The notes: generated by a model from the sequence alone, not told the origin. 64,000 bases of DNA from an uncultured Lachnospiraceae bacterium (GCA_902785055.1 CACZXG010000001.1:19156-83155), one strand, 5' to 3'. Counted from the stretch's first letter, positions 51,211 through 59,709 are shown. Program-made: numbers and translations.

Positions 51211-51346
51211 GTCTGTCCCCTCAAACGTTCCCGGTCGCGATGCTGAAATATGTCGGTTGTTCAGCACCCCGGGGTGCTGACAATATTTAAATAAAGTATA
51301 TCAAATTCCCCGCCTATGTTGTACAGAACTCATCTTTTCTTCTGTA

Positions 51347-51375
51347 TCGACATTTGTACCATTTCAAACTATAAT
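51347..51375 (+). promoter_or_regulatory. Promoter of the BMP transporter operon
   Basis: TCGACA (51347-51352), a 17-bp spacer and consensus TATAAT (51370-51375). The leader is about 48 bases and has no room for a purine riboswitch. Confidence 0.8.
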
Positions 51376-51429
51376 GAATTAGTAGCTTTTTTAAGTTCGT
51401 ATCCATAACGGATAAAGGAGGATAAGTTA

Positions 51430-52503
51430 ATGAAAAAGAGATTGTTAGCTGTTCTTGTGGCAGCAGTAACAGCAGTATCGCTCCTGGCATGCGGCGGCGG
51501 ATCAAGCAGTTCCGGCGGATCAGGCAGTGCAGATGCAGGCTCAGGTGATGCCGCGGCCAGCGACATGAAGGTCGCTATGGTAACCGACTACGGCGATATC
51601 ACCGACCAGTCTTTCAACCAGACCACCTATGAAGCCTGCAAGGCTTTCACAGAGGCTAATAAAATTGACTTCACATACTACAAGCCCGAGGGTGACTCCA
51701 CTGCAGAGCGTGAAGCAATGATCGATAAGGCTGTTGCAGACGGCTACAACGTTCTGGTCCTTCCCGGCTACGCTTTCGCAGAGGCGATCGTAGCAGCTGC
51801 TGAGACCTACCCTGAAGTCAAGTTCGTGGCTCTGGACGTCTCCGAGTATGATCTCTGCACCGCAGCAGGCACAGATACTTATTCACAGGAAAATGTTTAC
51901 AGCGCAGTTTACCAGGAAGAGATCTCCGGTTATATGGCAGGCTACGCGGCAGTCAAGATGGGCTACAAGAAGCTCGGCTTCCTCGGCGGAATGGCTGTTC
52001 CCGCAGTTATCCGTTACGGCTACGGCTTCGTGGCAGGCGCCAACGACGCAGCTAAGGAAATGGGTCTGACAGACGTAGCGATCAACTATGCATACTCCGC
52101 AGCAGAAGCTGCCGGCAAGGAAGGCGGCAAGTTCATCGGCGTCGACGTTGACCAGAAGGCTCTGGTAGACGGACAGTACGGCGAAGGCATGACCATCACC
52201 AGCGCTATGAAGGGTCTTGGCGCAACCGTCAATACTCTGCTCGCAGCTATCAAGGATGGCAAGTGGGATGAGTACAAGGGCCAGATCCAGTCTCTGGGCA
52301 TGGTCTCCGGCGACGATCCGACTCTCAACTATGTACAGCTTCCTATGGATACCACCGTTTGGAACGACGGCTTCACACAGGATGACTACAAGGCACTCGT
52401 GAAGTCCCTGGCGGACGGCAGCGTTAAGGTTACAGTTGACGCAGCTGCAGCAGAGCCCACAGCTGACACTGTTGCTATCACATTCCTTGGCAACATCAAG
52501 TAA
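51430..52503 (+). CDS. BMP-family substrate-binding lipoprotein of a nucleoside ABC transporter
   Basis: 357 aa. Signal peptide with lipobox LLACGG, lipid-anchored Cys21, then a Gly/Ser-rich linker to about 45 and the BMP (PnrA/Med-like) domain: MVTDYGDITDQSFNQTTYEACK and later GVDVDQKAL. These proteins bind purine nucleosides outside the membrane. AAAGGAGG precedes the ATG. Codon use is strongly biased (highly expressed). A terminator hairpin separates it from the ATPase gene, so it is probably made in excess over the membrane parts. Confidence 0.92.
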   Translation: MKKRLLAVLVAAVTAVSLLACGGGSSSSGGSGSADAGSGDAAASDMKVAMVTDYGDITDQSFNQTTYEACKAFTEANKIDFTYYKPEGDSTAEREAMIDKAVADGYNVLVLPGYAFAEAIVAAAETYPEVKFVALDVSEYDLCTAAGTDTYSQENVYSAVYQEEISGYMAGYAAVKMGYKKLGFLGGMAVPAVIRYGYGFVAGANDAAKEMGLTDVAINYAYSAAEAAGKEGGKFIGVDVDQKALVDGQYGEGMTITSAMKGLGATVNTLLAAIKDGKWDEYKGQIQSLGMVSGDDPTLNYVQLPMDTTVWNDGFTQDDYKALVKSLADGSVKVTVDAAAAEPTADTVAITFLGNIK

Positions 52504-52561
52504 TAAAGACTCCGTTCAGCGGACAGGCGATTCTTTCCGGGAAAGACGCACAATCATTTCA

Positions 52562-52595
52562 GGGAACAGCATCAAATGCTGTTCCCTTTCTTTTT
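52562..52595 (+). terminator. Intra-operon terminator after the BMP lipoprotein gene
   Basis: A perfect 11-bp stem GGGAACAGCAT/ATGCTGTTCCC with a CAA loop is followed by TTTCTTTTT. It lies between the binding-protein gene and the ATPase gene on the same strand, so it can set a high ratio of the binding protein. Confidence 0.9.
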
Positions 52596-52698
52596 GTAAC
52601 TTGTTAAAATAGAGTTGCAGTATTATGCGAGACACATAATAGCTACGAAATTCATCGTTACGGGAGCAGCAGCTCCCGAGAGGAAGGGGGAATCCATC

Positions 52699-54234
52699 TT
52701 GTCTGAATACGCAATTGAGATGCTGAACATCACAAAGCGATTTCCCGGAATCATTGCGAATGACAATATCACTCTGCAATTGAGGAAGGGCGAGATCCAC
52801 GCGCTGCTTGGGGAAAACGGCGCAGGAAAGTCCACGCTGATGTCTGTGCTGTTCGGCATGTACCAGCCCGAAGAAGGCATCATCAAGAAGGACGGCAAAG
52901 AGGTGAAGATCAACAATCCCAACGACGCTAATGCTCTGGGAATCGGAATGGTCCACCAGCATTTCATGCTCGTGCAGTGCTTCACCGTTCTCGACAACAT
53001 CATCCTCGGCGCTGAGACCACCAAATACAGCGTCCTGCAGAAGGATGAAGCTCGCAAGAAAGTGACTGAACTGTCTGAGAAATACGGCCTCAAGGTCGAC
53101 CTCGATGCCAAAATAGAGGATATCACTGTCGGTATGCAGCAGCGCACAGAGATCCTCAAGATGCTCTACAGAGACAACGAGATCCTCATCTTCGACGAGC
53201 CCACCGCCGTGCTGACCCCCGCCGAGATCGACGATCTCATGGTGATCATGAAGAACCTTGCGGCAGAAGGCAAGTCTATCCTGTTCATCTCCCACAAGCT
53301 CAATGAGATCATGACTGTCGCGGACCGCTGCTCCGTTCTTCGCCGAGGCAAATATATCGGCACAGTCGATATCAAGAACACCACTCAGGAAGAACTGAGC
53401 CGCATGATGGTAGGCCGTGATGTCAGCCTTAAGGTTGACAAGACTCCCGCGCATCCCGGCGAAGTAGTCCTTCAGGTGGAGAACATGTCCGTCGCCTCCA
53501 AGAGAGGCTCCAAGATGGCTGTCAACAACGTCACCTTCAACGTTCGCGCGGGCGAGATCGTCTGTATCGCAGGTATCGATGGCAACGGACAGTCCGAACT
53601 CGTCTACGGACTCTCCGGCCTTGAACCTCTGGCCGGCGGCAAGATCACCCTCAAGGGCAAGGACATCACGAATTCGTCCATCCGCGAGCGCTCGATCAGC
53701 GGACTGAGCCACATTCCGGAGGACCGACACAAACACGGCCTGGTCCTGGATTATTCCCTGGAATACAACATGATCCTGCAGAGATACTTCTCCCCTGATT
53801 TCAGCAACGGCACCGGCTTCCTGAAACGGCCCGAGATCAGATCTTTCTCCGAGAAACTGATCGACCAGTTCGACGTGCGAAGCGGCGAAGGCCCGGTCAC
53901 GATCGTCCGCTCCATGTCCGGCGGCAACCAGCAGAAGGCGATCATCGCCCGTGAGCTGGAGAAGAACCCCGAGCTTCTGATCGCGGTCCAGCCTACCCGC
54001 GGACTTGATGTAGGCGCTATCGAATACATCCACAGGCAGCTGATCGCTCAGAGAGACGCCGGCAAGGCTGTCCTTCTGGTCTCCCTCGAACTCGAAGAAG
54101 TCCTGGGCGTTCCGGACCGCATCCTTGTAATGTACGAAGGTGAGATCGTCGGCGAATTCGATCCGAAGAAGACCACCCGTGAAGAGCTCGGTCTGTACAT
54201 GGCAGGCGCAAGGAAGGAGGGACACACGGCATGA
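52699..54234 (+). CDS. Nucleoside ABC transporter ATP-binding protein (NupO/YufO-like)
   Basis: 511 aa with two fused ABC domains. First: Walker A GENGAGKSTLMS near 38, then a variant signature TVGMQQRTEI. Second: GIDGNGQSELVYG near 293 (a degenerate P-loop) and signature MSGGNQQKAIIARELE. Such double ATPases drive ribose- or nucleoside-type importers. The start is placed at TTG 52699, eight bases after GGGGG; the frame is open to 52615 but that region contains a hairpin and no better site. It overlaps the permease gene by four bases (ATGA). Confidence 0.92.
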   Translation: MSEYAIEMLNITKRFPGIIANDNITLQLRKGEIHALLGENGAGKSTLMSVLFGMYQPEEGIIKKDGKEVKINNPNDANALGIGMVHQHFMLVQCFTVLDNIILGAETTKYSVLQKDEARKKVTELSEKYGLKVDLDAKIEDITVGMQQRTEILKMLYRDNEILIFDEPTAVLTPAEIDDLMVIMKNLAAEGKSILFISHKLNEIMTVADRCSVLRRGKYIGTVDIKNTTQEELSRMMVGRDVSLKVDKTPAHPGEVVLQVENMSVASKRGSKMAVNNVTFNVRAGEIVCIAGIDGNGQSELVYGLSGLEPLAGGKITLKGKDITNSSIRERSISGLSHIPEDRHKHGLVLDYSLEYNMILQRYFSPDFSNGTGFLKRPEIRSFSEKLIDQFDVRSGEGPVTIVRSMSGGNQQKAIIARELEKNPELLIAVQPTRGLDVGAIEYIHRQLIAQRDAGKAVLLVSLELEEVLGVPDRILVMYEGEIVGEFDPKKTTREELGLYMAGARKEGHTA

Positions 54235-55403
54235 AAAAGAATAATAAATCACTTCTGAGCAATCCCGGATTCCAGACGCTCCTCGCTTCACTTGTCTGCA
54301 TCGTTGTGGGACTCCTGGCCGGTTACATCGTATTGCTCATCATCAATCCCGCTAAGGCAACGGAAGGAATTGTCACGATCCTCAAGAACTTCCTTACCTA
54401 TGGAAGCGGCAAGGCGGCCATGAAATATTTTGGCAACACCCTTGTCAAAACAGCGCCGCTCCTCATGTGCGCCCTCTCCGTACAGTTCTGCTATTCCGCA
54501 GGCCTGTTCAATATCGGCGCGGCCGGCCAATATGTGGCAGGCGCAGGTCTCTGCCTCTACGCAGCTCTTGTGCTCAAGATGCCCTGGCCGGTATGCCTGA
54601 TCCTTTCCATGATCGCAGGTGCGGCCTTCGGCGCGGTAGTCGGTGTCCTCAAGGCATACAGAAACGTCAATGAGGTCATCTCCGGCATCATGCTGAACTG
54701 GATCGGCCTCTATACAGTCAATATGGCGCTCACCCCGGTCAAGGAGACCGCGAGCCCTTACACACAGGCTGTAGCGACGGTCAACCCCTCCGCACTCCTT
54801 CCCACGATGGGGCTCGGAGCGATTTTCGGAAACAACAAATATGTCACGATCGCGATTCCGCTGGCCGTCCTGATCGCAGTACTGATCTGGGTCGTCCTCA
54901 ACAAGACTGTATTCGGCTATGAGCTCAGAGCTACCGGTCTCAACAAAGAAGCCGCCAAATACAGCGGAATGAAAGAAAAGACCAACACTATTCTGACGCT
55001 GGCCATCGGCGGCGCGCTGGCAGGTTTAGGAGCTTCTTTCCTGTTCCTGTCCGGTTTCGAGCAGTGGAGCGTCACGCAGTCCTCCGTTCCCACCATGGGC
55101 TTCAACGGCATCGCGGCGACCTTCCTCGGAGGCCTGCACCCGATCGGAACCATCTTCTCCTCGTACTTCATCCAGCACATTACGAGCGGCGGTTCCTATC
55201 TGGACAAGGCAGTTTTCCCGGCGCAGATCTCTGACCTGATCTCCGCGATCATCATCTATCTGTGCGGCTTCGTTGGTTTCTTCCGCTATTTCTTTAATAC
55301 GCAGCTTGCCAAGCGCAGTAAAGACACGGCAAACAGCAACGATGTTCCGATTAATACGGCTGCTCCCGCAGACGATGACAAGAAAGGAGGCGCTGAGAAA
55401 TGA
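54231..55403 (+). CDS. Nucleoside ABC transporter permease (NupP-like)
   Basis: 390 aa, BPD_transp_2 family, with about nine to ten membrane helices. The conserved cytoplasmic loop ELRATGLNKEAAKYSGM contacts the ATPase. ATGA overlaps join it to the ATPase gene before it and the second permease gene after it. The C-terminal 30 residues are polar and cytoplasmic. Confidence 0.92.
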   Translation: MKKNNKSLLSNPGFQTLLASLVCIVVGLLAGYIVLLIINPAKATEGIVTILKNFLTYGSGKAAMKYFGNTLVKTAPLLMCALSVQFCYSAGLFNIGAAGQYVAGAGLCLYAALVLKMPWPVCLILSMIAGAAFGAVVGVLKAYRNVNEVISGIMLNWIGLYTVNMALTPVKETASPYTQAVATVNPSALLPTMGLGAIFGNNKYVTIAIPLAVLIAVLIWVVLNKTVFGYELRATGLNKEAAKYSGMKEKTNTILTLAIGGALAGLGASFLFLSGFEQWSVTQSSVPTMGFNGIAATFLGGLHPIGTIFSSYFIQHITSGGSYLDKAVFPAQISDLISAIIIYLCGFVGFFRYFFNTQLAKRSKDTANSNDVPINTAAPADDDKKGGAEK

Positions 55404-56341
55404 TCCTGCTCATTCAGTACACACTGTTATTTGCGTCCGTTCTTATGCTGGTCGCACTCGGCGGCTGTTTCTCCGAGCACTCCGGCGTTATCAACCTCGG
55501 ACTTGAAGGCATCATGGTAATGGGTGCCCTGGGCGGCGCGCTTGTCATGAAATATCTTCCCGCAGGCACTTCCGCTTTCGTCATTGTCCTGCTGGTGATC
55601 CTGGCCTCCATGCTCATGGGACTGATCTATTCCTCTCTCCTGGGCGTTGCAGGCGTCAACTTCAGCGCAGACCAGACCCTGGTAGGCACTGCTATGAACA
55701 TGCTGGCAGCTGCTCTTGCAACTGTCATCGTAAAGTCCATCAACGTCGCGGAAAATCCTGACAACGTCTCCTCAACGGTCCAGTACGTACAGGCCAAAAA
55801 AGCGCTGATCGTCAATGTCGGCGGCTTCCAGTTCAACTGGTTCATGCTGGTCGCTGTGATCCTGCTCTTCGCATCTCACTTCATCCTCTATAAGACGCGC
55901 TTCGGACTGCGCCTTATGGCTTGCGGCGAGCACCCCGCAGCAGCCGACTCCGTCGGTATCAACGTTAAAATGATGCGCTGGGCGGGCGTCCTGATCTCAG
56001 GCCTCCTCGGCGGCCTTGGCGGCATCGTCTACATCACTGCAGGCGTTTCCGAGTGGAAGTTTGAGACCGGCGTCGCAGGCTTCGGCTTCCTGGCTCTGGC
56101 CGTTATGATCTTCGGTCAGTGGAAACCCGTCAACATCGCGGGAGCAGCGCTTCTGTTCGGATTCTTCCGTGCGCTGTCCAACGTCTACAGCGGCTTCCCC
56201 TTCCTGGCAGCCCTCAAGATCCCCGGATCCATCTACAACATGATGCCCTACCTGATCTCTCTGATCGTACTGGCGCTCACGTCCAAGAACTCCCGGGCTC
56301 CGAAAGCGGAAGGTATTCCGTACGACAAGAGCAGAAGGTGA
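55400..56341 (+). CDS. Nucleoside ABC transporter permease (NupQ-like)
   Basis: 313 aa, second BPD_transp_2 permease. It has VNLGLEG-like INLGLEGIMVMGALG near 30-45, typical of this subunit, and the coupling loop LRLMACGEHPAAADSVGI. It completes the BMP-ATPase-permease-permease importer. The four-base overlap with the previous gene indicates coupling. Confidence 0.92.
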   Translation: MILLIQYTLLFASVLMLVALGGCFSEHSGVINLGLEGIMVMGALGGALVMKYLPAGTSAFVIVLLVILASMLMGLIYSSLLGVAGVNFSADQTLVGTAMNMLAAALATVIVKSINVAENPDNVSSTVQYVQAKKALIVNVGGFQFNWFMLVAVILLFASHFILYKTRFGLRLMACGEHPAAADSVGINVKMMRWAGVLISGLLGGLGGIVYITAGVSEWKFETGVAGFGFLALAVMIFGQWKPVNIAGAALLFGFFRALSNVYSGFPFLAALKIPGSIYNMMPYLISLIVLALTSKNSRAPKAEGIPYDKSRR

Positions 56342-56380
56342 TCTGCCCTTTCCAAAATCTCCCGGTTTTACTAAAAGACA

Positions 56381-56419
56381 AAAAAGAGACCTGAACTCAA
56401 TCCGTTCAGGTCTCTTTTT
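56381..56419 (+). terminator. Terminator of the BMP transporter operon
   Basis: AAAAAGAGACCTGAAC and GTTCAGGTCTCTTTTT form a perfect stem with a 7-base loop and T-run, 40 bases after the last stop. Confidence 0.95.
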
Positions 56420-56555
56420 ATGCTTTCCTTCTCTATTTTGAAAAGTTCTCTATTTTGCCATTGTTTTCACAGGGAGGTTACATCAGCGGTGCAGCCAGTC
56501 TTAAAAGCGTGCCGTCAGCACGTTCCCATCCACTTTACTATATTTTGATATATTT

Positions 56556-56584
56556 TTGTGTTAATTGTGAAGTTGTTGTAAAAT
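56556..56584 (+). promoter_or_regulatory. Promoter of the PH-like/zinc-ribbon gene
   Basis: TTGTGT (56556-56561), a 17-bp spacer and TAAAAT (56579-56584). The leader that follows contains a terminator-like hairpin. Confidence 0.5.
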
Positions 56585-56601
56585 GAGGTTGTTCCACTAT
56601 T

Positions 56602-56627
56602 GATCTCAGAACAAACTGAGATCTTTT
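56602..56627 (+). other. Terminator-like hairpin in the leader of the zinc-ribbon gene
   Basis: GATCTCAG and CTGAGATC pair around a 6-base loop and are followed by TTTT. It lies between promoter and start codon, so it may attenuate transcription or stabilise the mRNA. Confidence 0.5.
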
Positions 56628-56654
56628 ACTATACTCTTTTATTGGAGACAAAAA

Positions 56655-57227
56655 ATGGCAGAAGAATTCAAACTCAGTCCCGAGGAAGCTGTGATCCTGC
56701 GCACCGGAAAGATCGGCTACGGCGGAGGCTTTAAGCTCCCTTCCATGTTCAACAGCAATGAACTGATCCTCACAAACAAGAATCTCATCCTTCTTAGGAA
56801 GAATATGTTCGGGCAGACAGAAGATACCCTCTACTTCCCTCTTTCTAAGATCCTGATGGCGAACGGCAGGCCCCAGGTCAAAAAGAGCAATCCTTCCCAC
56901 ATGGAGTACGCGCTCGATGTCTATTTTGAAACCGGCATGGAGAGCTTCCGCTTCGAGTGGGAAAGCGATATCGACGAGTGGGTAGAAAATATCGTTTCTG
57001 TCGTCACCGGAGTGCCTGTTCAGAAAAAGTCCGATTTAGAAATGATGCAGGACGCCCTCGCCTTCGCCGAGTCCATGACAGATTCCGTCGAGAAGATCCA
57101 GAGCGTATTCGGCATCAAGTCGACGAGACAGGTCTCCTGCAAGTGCCCTTCCTGCGGCGCTTCCCTCTCCGGAACCAAGGGAGAGACCATTCAGTGCCCT
57201 TATTGCGGGACGACTTATACCTTCTGA
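56655..57227 (+). CDS. PH-like domain and zinc-ribbon protein of unknown function
   Basis: 190 aa. Residues about 5-110 look like a bacterial PH/GRAM-type beta domain (NELILTNKNLILLRKNMFG, YFPLSKILM). The C-terminal 30 residues form a zinc ribbon with CPSCGASLSG and CPYCGTTYTF. No membrane segment. Such small proteins are often regulators or membrane-stress factors, but I can assign no role. GGAG lies about ten bases before the ATG. It has its own promoter and converges on the histidine phosphatase gene. Confidence 0.75.
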   Translation: MAEEFKLSPEEAVILRTGKIGYGGGFKLPSMFNSNELILTNKNLILLRKNMFGQTEDTLYFPLSKILMANGRPQVKKSNPSHMEYALDVYFETGMESFRFEWESDIDEWVENIVSVVTGVPVQKKSDLEMMQDALAFAESMTDSVEKIQSVFGIKSTRQVSCKCPSCGASLSGTKGETIQCPYCGTTYTF

Positions 57228-57284
57228 CTTTCAGCAGGTTTCAAAATAGTGTCAGCCCCACTTTGCGGAAGTTGGCCAGGCGAC

Positions 57285-57869
57285 TCACTTCTTGTCCAGA
57301 CTGTAGGATTTTAAAAAAGTGTGATGCCCGTCCTTGTACTCATAGACCCGGATCTCGCAGTTCTTCATGCGCTCCCAGTGAAGTCCGTCCGGCGCCTCGT
57401 CGAGATAGCCGCACAGCGCGCGCATGATGCCTCCATGGCAGGCTACGAGCACATTCTCGTAATCCTTGGTCTCGAGCTCCCTGAGGAAAGAAGACGCCCT
57501 CTCCTTCATCGAATCAATGGTCTCCACTGTGGGCGGCGCGGGAAAGATCCTGGGCATCGTCCAGTAAGCGGTCATGGGAAGCCCTAATGCGTAGTATCTG
57601 CGCTTCTCATATCTGCCGAAATCGGTCTCGATGATCCTCGGATCCACGATGATCTCGGACGGATCTACATCTCCGATAATGGAACCGGTGAGAATCGCGC
57701 GCTGAAGGGGGCTGGCGTAAACAGCGTCAAAGTGAACATCGCCGATATTCTTGCGGGACTGCTTAGCCTGCGCGATCCCCTTCTCATTGAGCGGGGCGTC
57801 AGTGCGTCCCTGCATCAGCTTCTTCCTGTTGAGCTCAGTCTGCCCGTGGCGTGCGATCCAGATTCTCAT
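57285..57869 (-). CDS. Histidine phosphatase family protein
   Basis: 194 aa, phosphoglycerate-mutase-like. The catalytic His8 is in ARHGQTELNRK, the second His in VACHGGIMRAL, and the acid-donor Glu in PTVETIDSMKERA. The family removes phosphate from diverse small molecules (for example alpha-ribazole phosphate, sugar phosphates). The start at 57869 is chosen because AAAGGA lies nine bases upstream; an in-frame TTG at 57887 does not have one. Confidence 0.87.
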   Translation of the reverse strand: MRIWIARHGQTELNRKKLMQGRTDAPLNEKGIAQAKQSRKNIGDVHFDAVYASPLQRAILTGSIIGDVDPSEIIVDPRIIETDFGRYEKRRYYALGLPMTAYWTMPRIFPAPPTVETIDSMKERASSFLRELETKDYENVLVACHGGIMRALCGYLDEAPDGLHWERMKNCEIRVYEYKDGHHTFLKSYSLDKK

Positions 57870-57960
57870 GCTATGAATTCCTTTCAATAATAACAGGGAG
57901 GATGCATCTGTCCGCAGCTCCCGTTTTTCTGCTCCAATACGCTTCCATTATATGATGCCA

Positions 57961-57992
57961 AAGAGCACCTGACAAATACTTCAGGTGCTCTT
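57961..57992. terminator. Hairpin upstream of tRNA-Pro, weak terminator
   Basis: AAGAGCACCTGA and TCAGGTGCTCTT form a perfect 12-bp stem with an 8-base loop. T-runs are short on both sides, so termination would be weak; it isolates the tRNA promoter from upstream sequence. Confidence 0.5.
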
Positions 57993-58015
57993 CTGTGGCG
58001 GAAACAAATTAATAC

Positions 58016-58044
58016 TTGACTTTGTTCTGTGGATTGGGTATGAT
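58016..58044 (+). promoter_or_regulatory. Promoter of the tRNA-Pro gene
   Basis: TTGACT (58016-58021), a 17-bp spacer and TATGAT (58039-58044), ending 15 bases before the tRNA. Confidence 0.75.
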
Positions 58045-58059
58045 AAATCTTGCTTATTT

Positions 58060-58133
58060 CGAGGCGTGGCTCAGTTTGGTAGAGCGCTGCGTTCGGGACG
58101 CAGAGGTCGTGGGTTCGAATCCCGTCGCCTCGA
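58060..58133 (+). tRNA. tRNA-Pro (anticodon CGG)
   Basis: A 74-nt cloverleaf. Acceptor CGAGGCG/CGCCTCG with discriminator A; D-arm GCTC/GAGC; anticodon stem CTGCG/CGCAG around the loop TTCGGGA, giving CGG; variable loop AGGTC; T-arm with TTCGAAT. CCA is not encoded. It reads CCG codons. Confidence 0.96.
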
Positions 58134-58148
58134 TTACTTGGCAGGGGC

Positions 58149-58191
58149 AACCGGAAATGCTGATTTTATCGGCGTTTCCGGTTCTTTTTTT
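58149..58191 (+). terminator. Terminator of tRNA-Pro
   Basis: AACCGGAAATGC pairs with GCGTTTCCGGTT (one mismatch), followed by CTTTTTTT. It lies 16 bases after the tRNA. Confidence 0.88.
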
Positions 58192-58198
58192 GCGCGAA

Positions 58199-58345
58199 GC
58201 AATGAGCCATGCGTGGACAGGATGACATACGGCTGCCGGGAGCTTGCTCACGGGCAGACGTATGGCAGACTGGACACATACGGCGAATGCCGCGGCAGTC
58301 ACGAGCTGCGGAGCAGCGAAGAGACCTGCCGGCATGGCTCATTGC
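58199..58345. repeat. 147-bp element bounded by a perfect 14-bp inverted repeat, with internal hairpins
   Basis: GCAATGAGCCATGC (58199-58212) and GCATGGCTCATTGC (58332-58345) are exact reverse complements. Inside are a 39-nt hairpin (58226-58264: CATACG/CGTATG, CTGCC/GGCAG, GAGC/GCTC) and a second hairpin (CCGCGGC with GCTGCGG). This gives a three-way-junction shape. It has no coding potential that I trust. It could be a structured RNA or a small non-autonomous mobile element next to the tRNA. Confidence 0.7.
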
Positions 58346-58462
58346 GTCAGAAGAGTAAGCCTTGCGTCGATTTATCAGAAATACAACTGCGATCGACCGG
58401 TTTATGATTCTGTACTTACCTGCTTTCCGGAGCTTTCATCGCTTTCTGCTACTTTTAAAACT

Positions 58463-58707
58463 TGCACTTACATCTATTCATGAGATTTAAGTGCAGATTT
58501 ATGGCCTTATATTTTGCACTTTCATTTTTCCGGAGAGCAATAAGTGCATCTGGTAATTCTTGTTTTTGCAATCACCTTTTCTTCGGAAAAATAAGTACAG
58601 TAGTCCAAAGCATTGTTTTGCGATGAGAAAATCGAAGAAATTATCATTGCAAATATTTCAAATCTCCACCTGCACTTACACATAGACGCAAAAGTGTAAG
58701 TGCAGGT
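58463..58707. repeat. Three successive hairpins sharing a TGCACTTA stem
   Basis: Hairpin 1: TGCACTTA/TAAGTGCA (58463-58470, 58488-58495). Hairpin 2: TGCACTT/AAGTGCA (58515-58521, 58542-58548). Hairpin 3: a 14-bp perfect stem ACCTGCACTTACAC/GTGTAAGTGCAGGT (58668-58681, 58694-58707). The region is AT-rich and has no supported gene. Confidence 0.7.
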
Positions 58708-58822
58708 TAAAAAATTGTTAATAGCACTGTCGGGCACTCGGGAAAAGGTAAGTGTATTGGACAGAAGCTGGTTTTTGCGATCAGGATGTGCTCCTTGTTG
58801 TCAAGTTTAATCTGATTATCAT

Positions 58823-58876
58823 AAAAGAGGTCGCCGCCCCTGCTGATTAATCAGCAATGATGCGACGACCTCTTTT
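58823..58876. terminator. Terminator of the GNAT gene (A and T flanks on both sides)
   Basis: AAAAGAGGTCG pairs with CGACCTCTTTT, and inside is the perfect palindrome GCTGATTAATCAGC. It lies 27 bases after the GNAT stop on the minus strand. Confidence 0.88.
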
Positions 58877-58902
58877 TGTCGCAGCTTGCCGCAATTTTAT
58901 GT

Positions 58903-59439
58903 TTATCTCATCTTCTTTTCAAACCGGAACATCCCGCCCATTCCATCCATATTTTCCTCCTCTGCGGCATCCGGGTCATGGGGATCACGATGTTTTGTAT
59001 TAAAGAATTCAACGATATGAAAGCCGCATTTATTAACATAAAAATGTATGTTTCTTGTTTCAAAATATGGCGTGCATGTCTCCCAGACGCGTGTTTGCGG
59101 ATAAATCCGCTCTACCTCTTTCCAGGCGGCGTAACCGATTCCCTTGCTGTGAGCGGTTGGATTTACAAACAGCAGATCCAGATGGTTGTGCTGCGTCTTT
59201 TCATCTATATTCACTACAAGGCCGCCGACTGCCTTCCCGTTCTCCAGGATCCGATAAGCCGTGCCATTGTCTATACTGCTCTCAATGGTCTTTCGTGAAA
59301 TGATCTCTCCGTCTTCTTCAAAATGTTCATCCCTTACCCCGAATTCCTCAATCGCTCCGTATTTGAAGGCGATCTGATTGTCAAGAATGAATTGCTCCCG
59401 GTCATCATCCGTGAGTTTTGTAAGTGTAACAAAAGCCAT
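58903..59439 (-). CDS. GNAT family N-acetyltransferase
   Basis: 178 aa. The GNAT core is visible: LDLLFVNPTAHSKGIGYAAW, with the acetyl-CoA pyrophosphate-binding segment HSKGIGYAAW, and the late strand FYVNKCGFHIVEFFN. The C-terminus is Asp/Met-rich (EENMDGMGGMFRFEK). The substrate is unknown; small-molecule acetylation or detoxification is usual. AAAGGAG precedes the ATG. Confidence 0.88.
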   Translation of the reverse strand: MAFVTLTKLTDDDREQFILDNQIAFKYGAIEEFGVRDEHFEEDGEIISRKTIESSIDNGTAYRILENGKAVGGLVVNIDEKTQHNHLDLLFVNPTAHSKGIGYAAWKEVERIYPQTRVWETCTPYFETRNIHFYVNKCGFHIVEFFNTKHRDPHDPDAAEEENMDGMGGMFRFEKKMR

Positions 59440-59494
59440 AATCTGCTCCTTTCTGCAAATGTGTGCAACGCTGATCTCAAAGAGACTTTCCTCT

Positions 59495-59547
59495 GAAACA
59501 AAAAGAGCTCGAAAACAAAAGGCTTCTTAAGCCATTTGTTCCGAGCT
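59495..59547 (-). terminator. Terminator of the second CmpB-family gene
   Basis: GAGCTCG/CGAGCTC, AACAAA/TTTGTT and GGCTT/AAGCC pair in order. On the minus strand the stem is followed by TTTTTGTTT. Confidence 0.8.
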
Positions 59548-59709
59548 CACTCGACATCTTATCTGACAGGCGGCCTGCAAAGCTATAGCTCTGCGATCCC
59601 CTACGCTACGGCGTACTGTCCTCCGATGACTGATATAGTATTTTCATTGATATTATAATCGGAATACTACTCCCTGTAAATCGGTCAGTTTATTCCGTTT
59701 TTTCCTGTT

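Noticed and set aside
51376-51429. Purine riboswitch before the BMP transporter operon
   Set aside because: The leader is only about 48 bases and lacks the conserved three-way junction.
52516-54291. 591-codon minus-strand frame opposite the transporter ATPase gene
   Set aside because: It is antisense to a clear double ABC ATPase and runs through a terminator. It shows no family motifs.
57884-58335. Minus-strand frames across tRNA-Pro (with phrases such as GDGIRTHDL and GFEPTTSAS)
   Set aside because: These phrases are well-known artefacts from reading the antisense of tRNA genes. They are not proteins.
58060-58707. Integrated genomic island at tRNA-Pro
   Set aside because: No integrase, no repeated tRNA 3' end and no phage or conjugation genes follow. 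Only short structured noncoding elements are visible.
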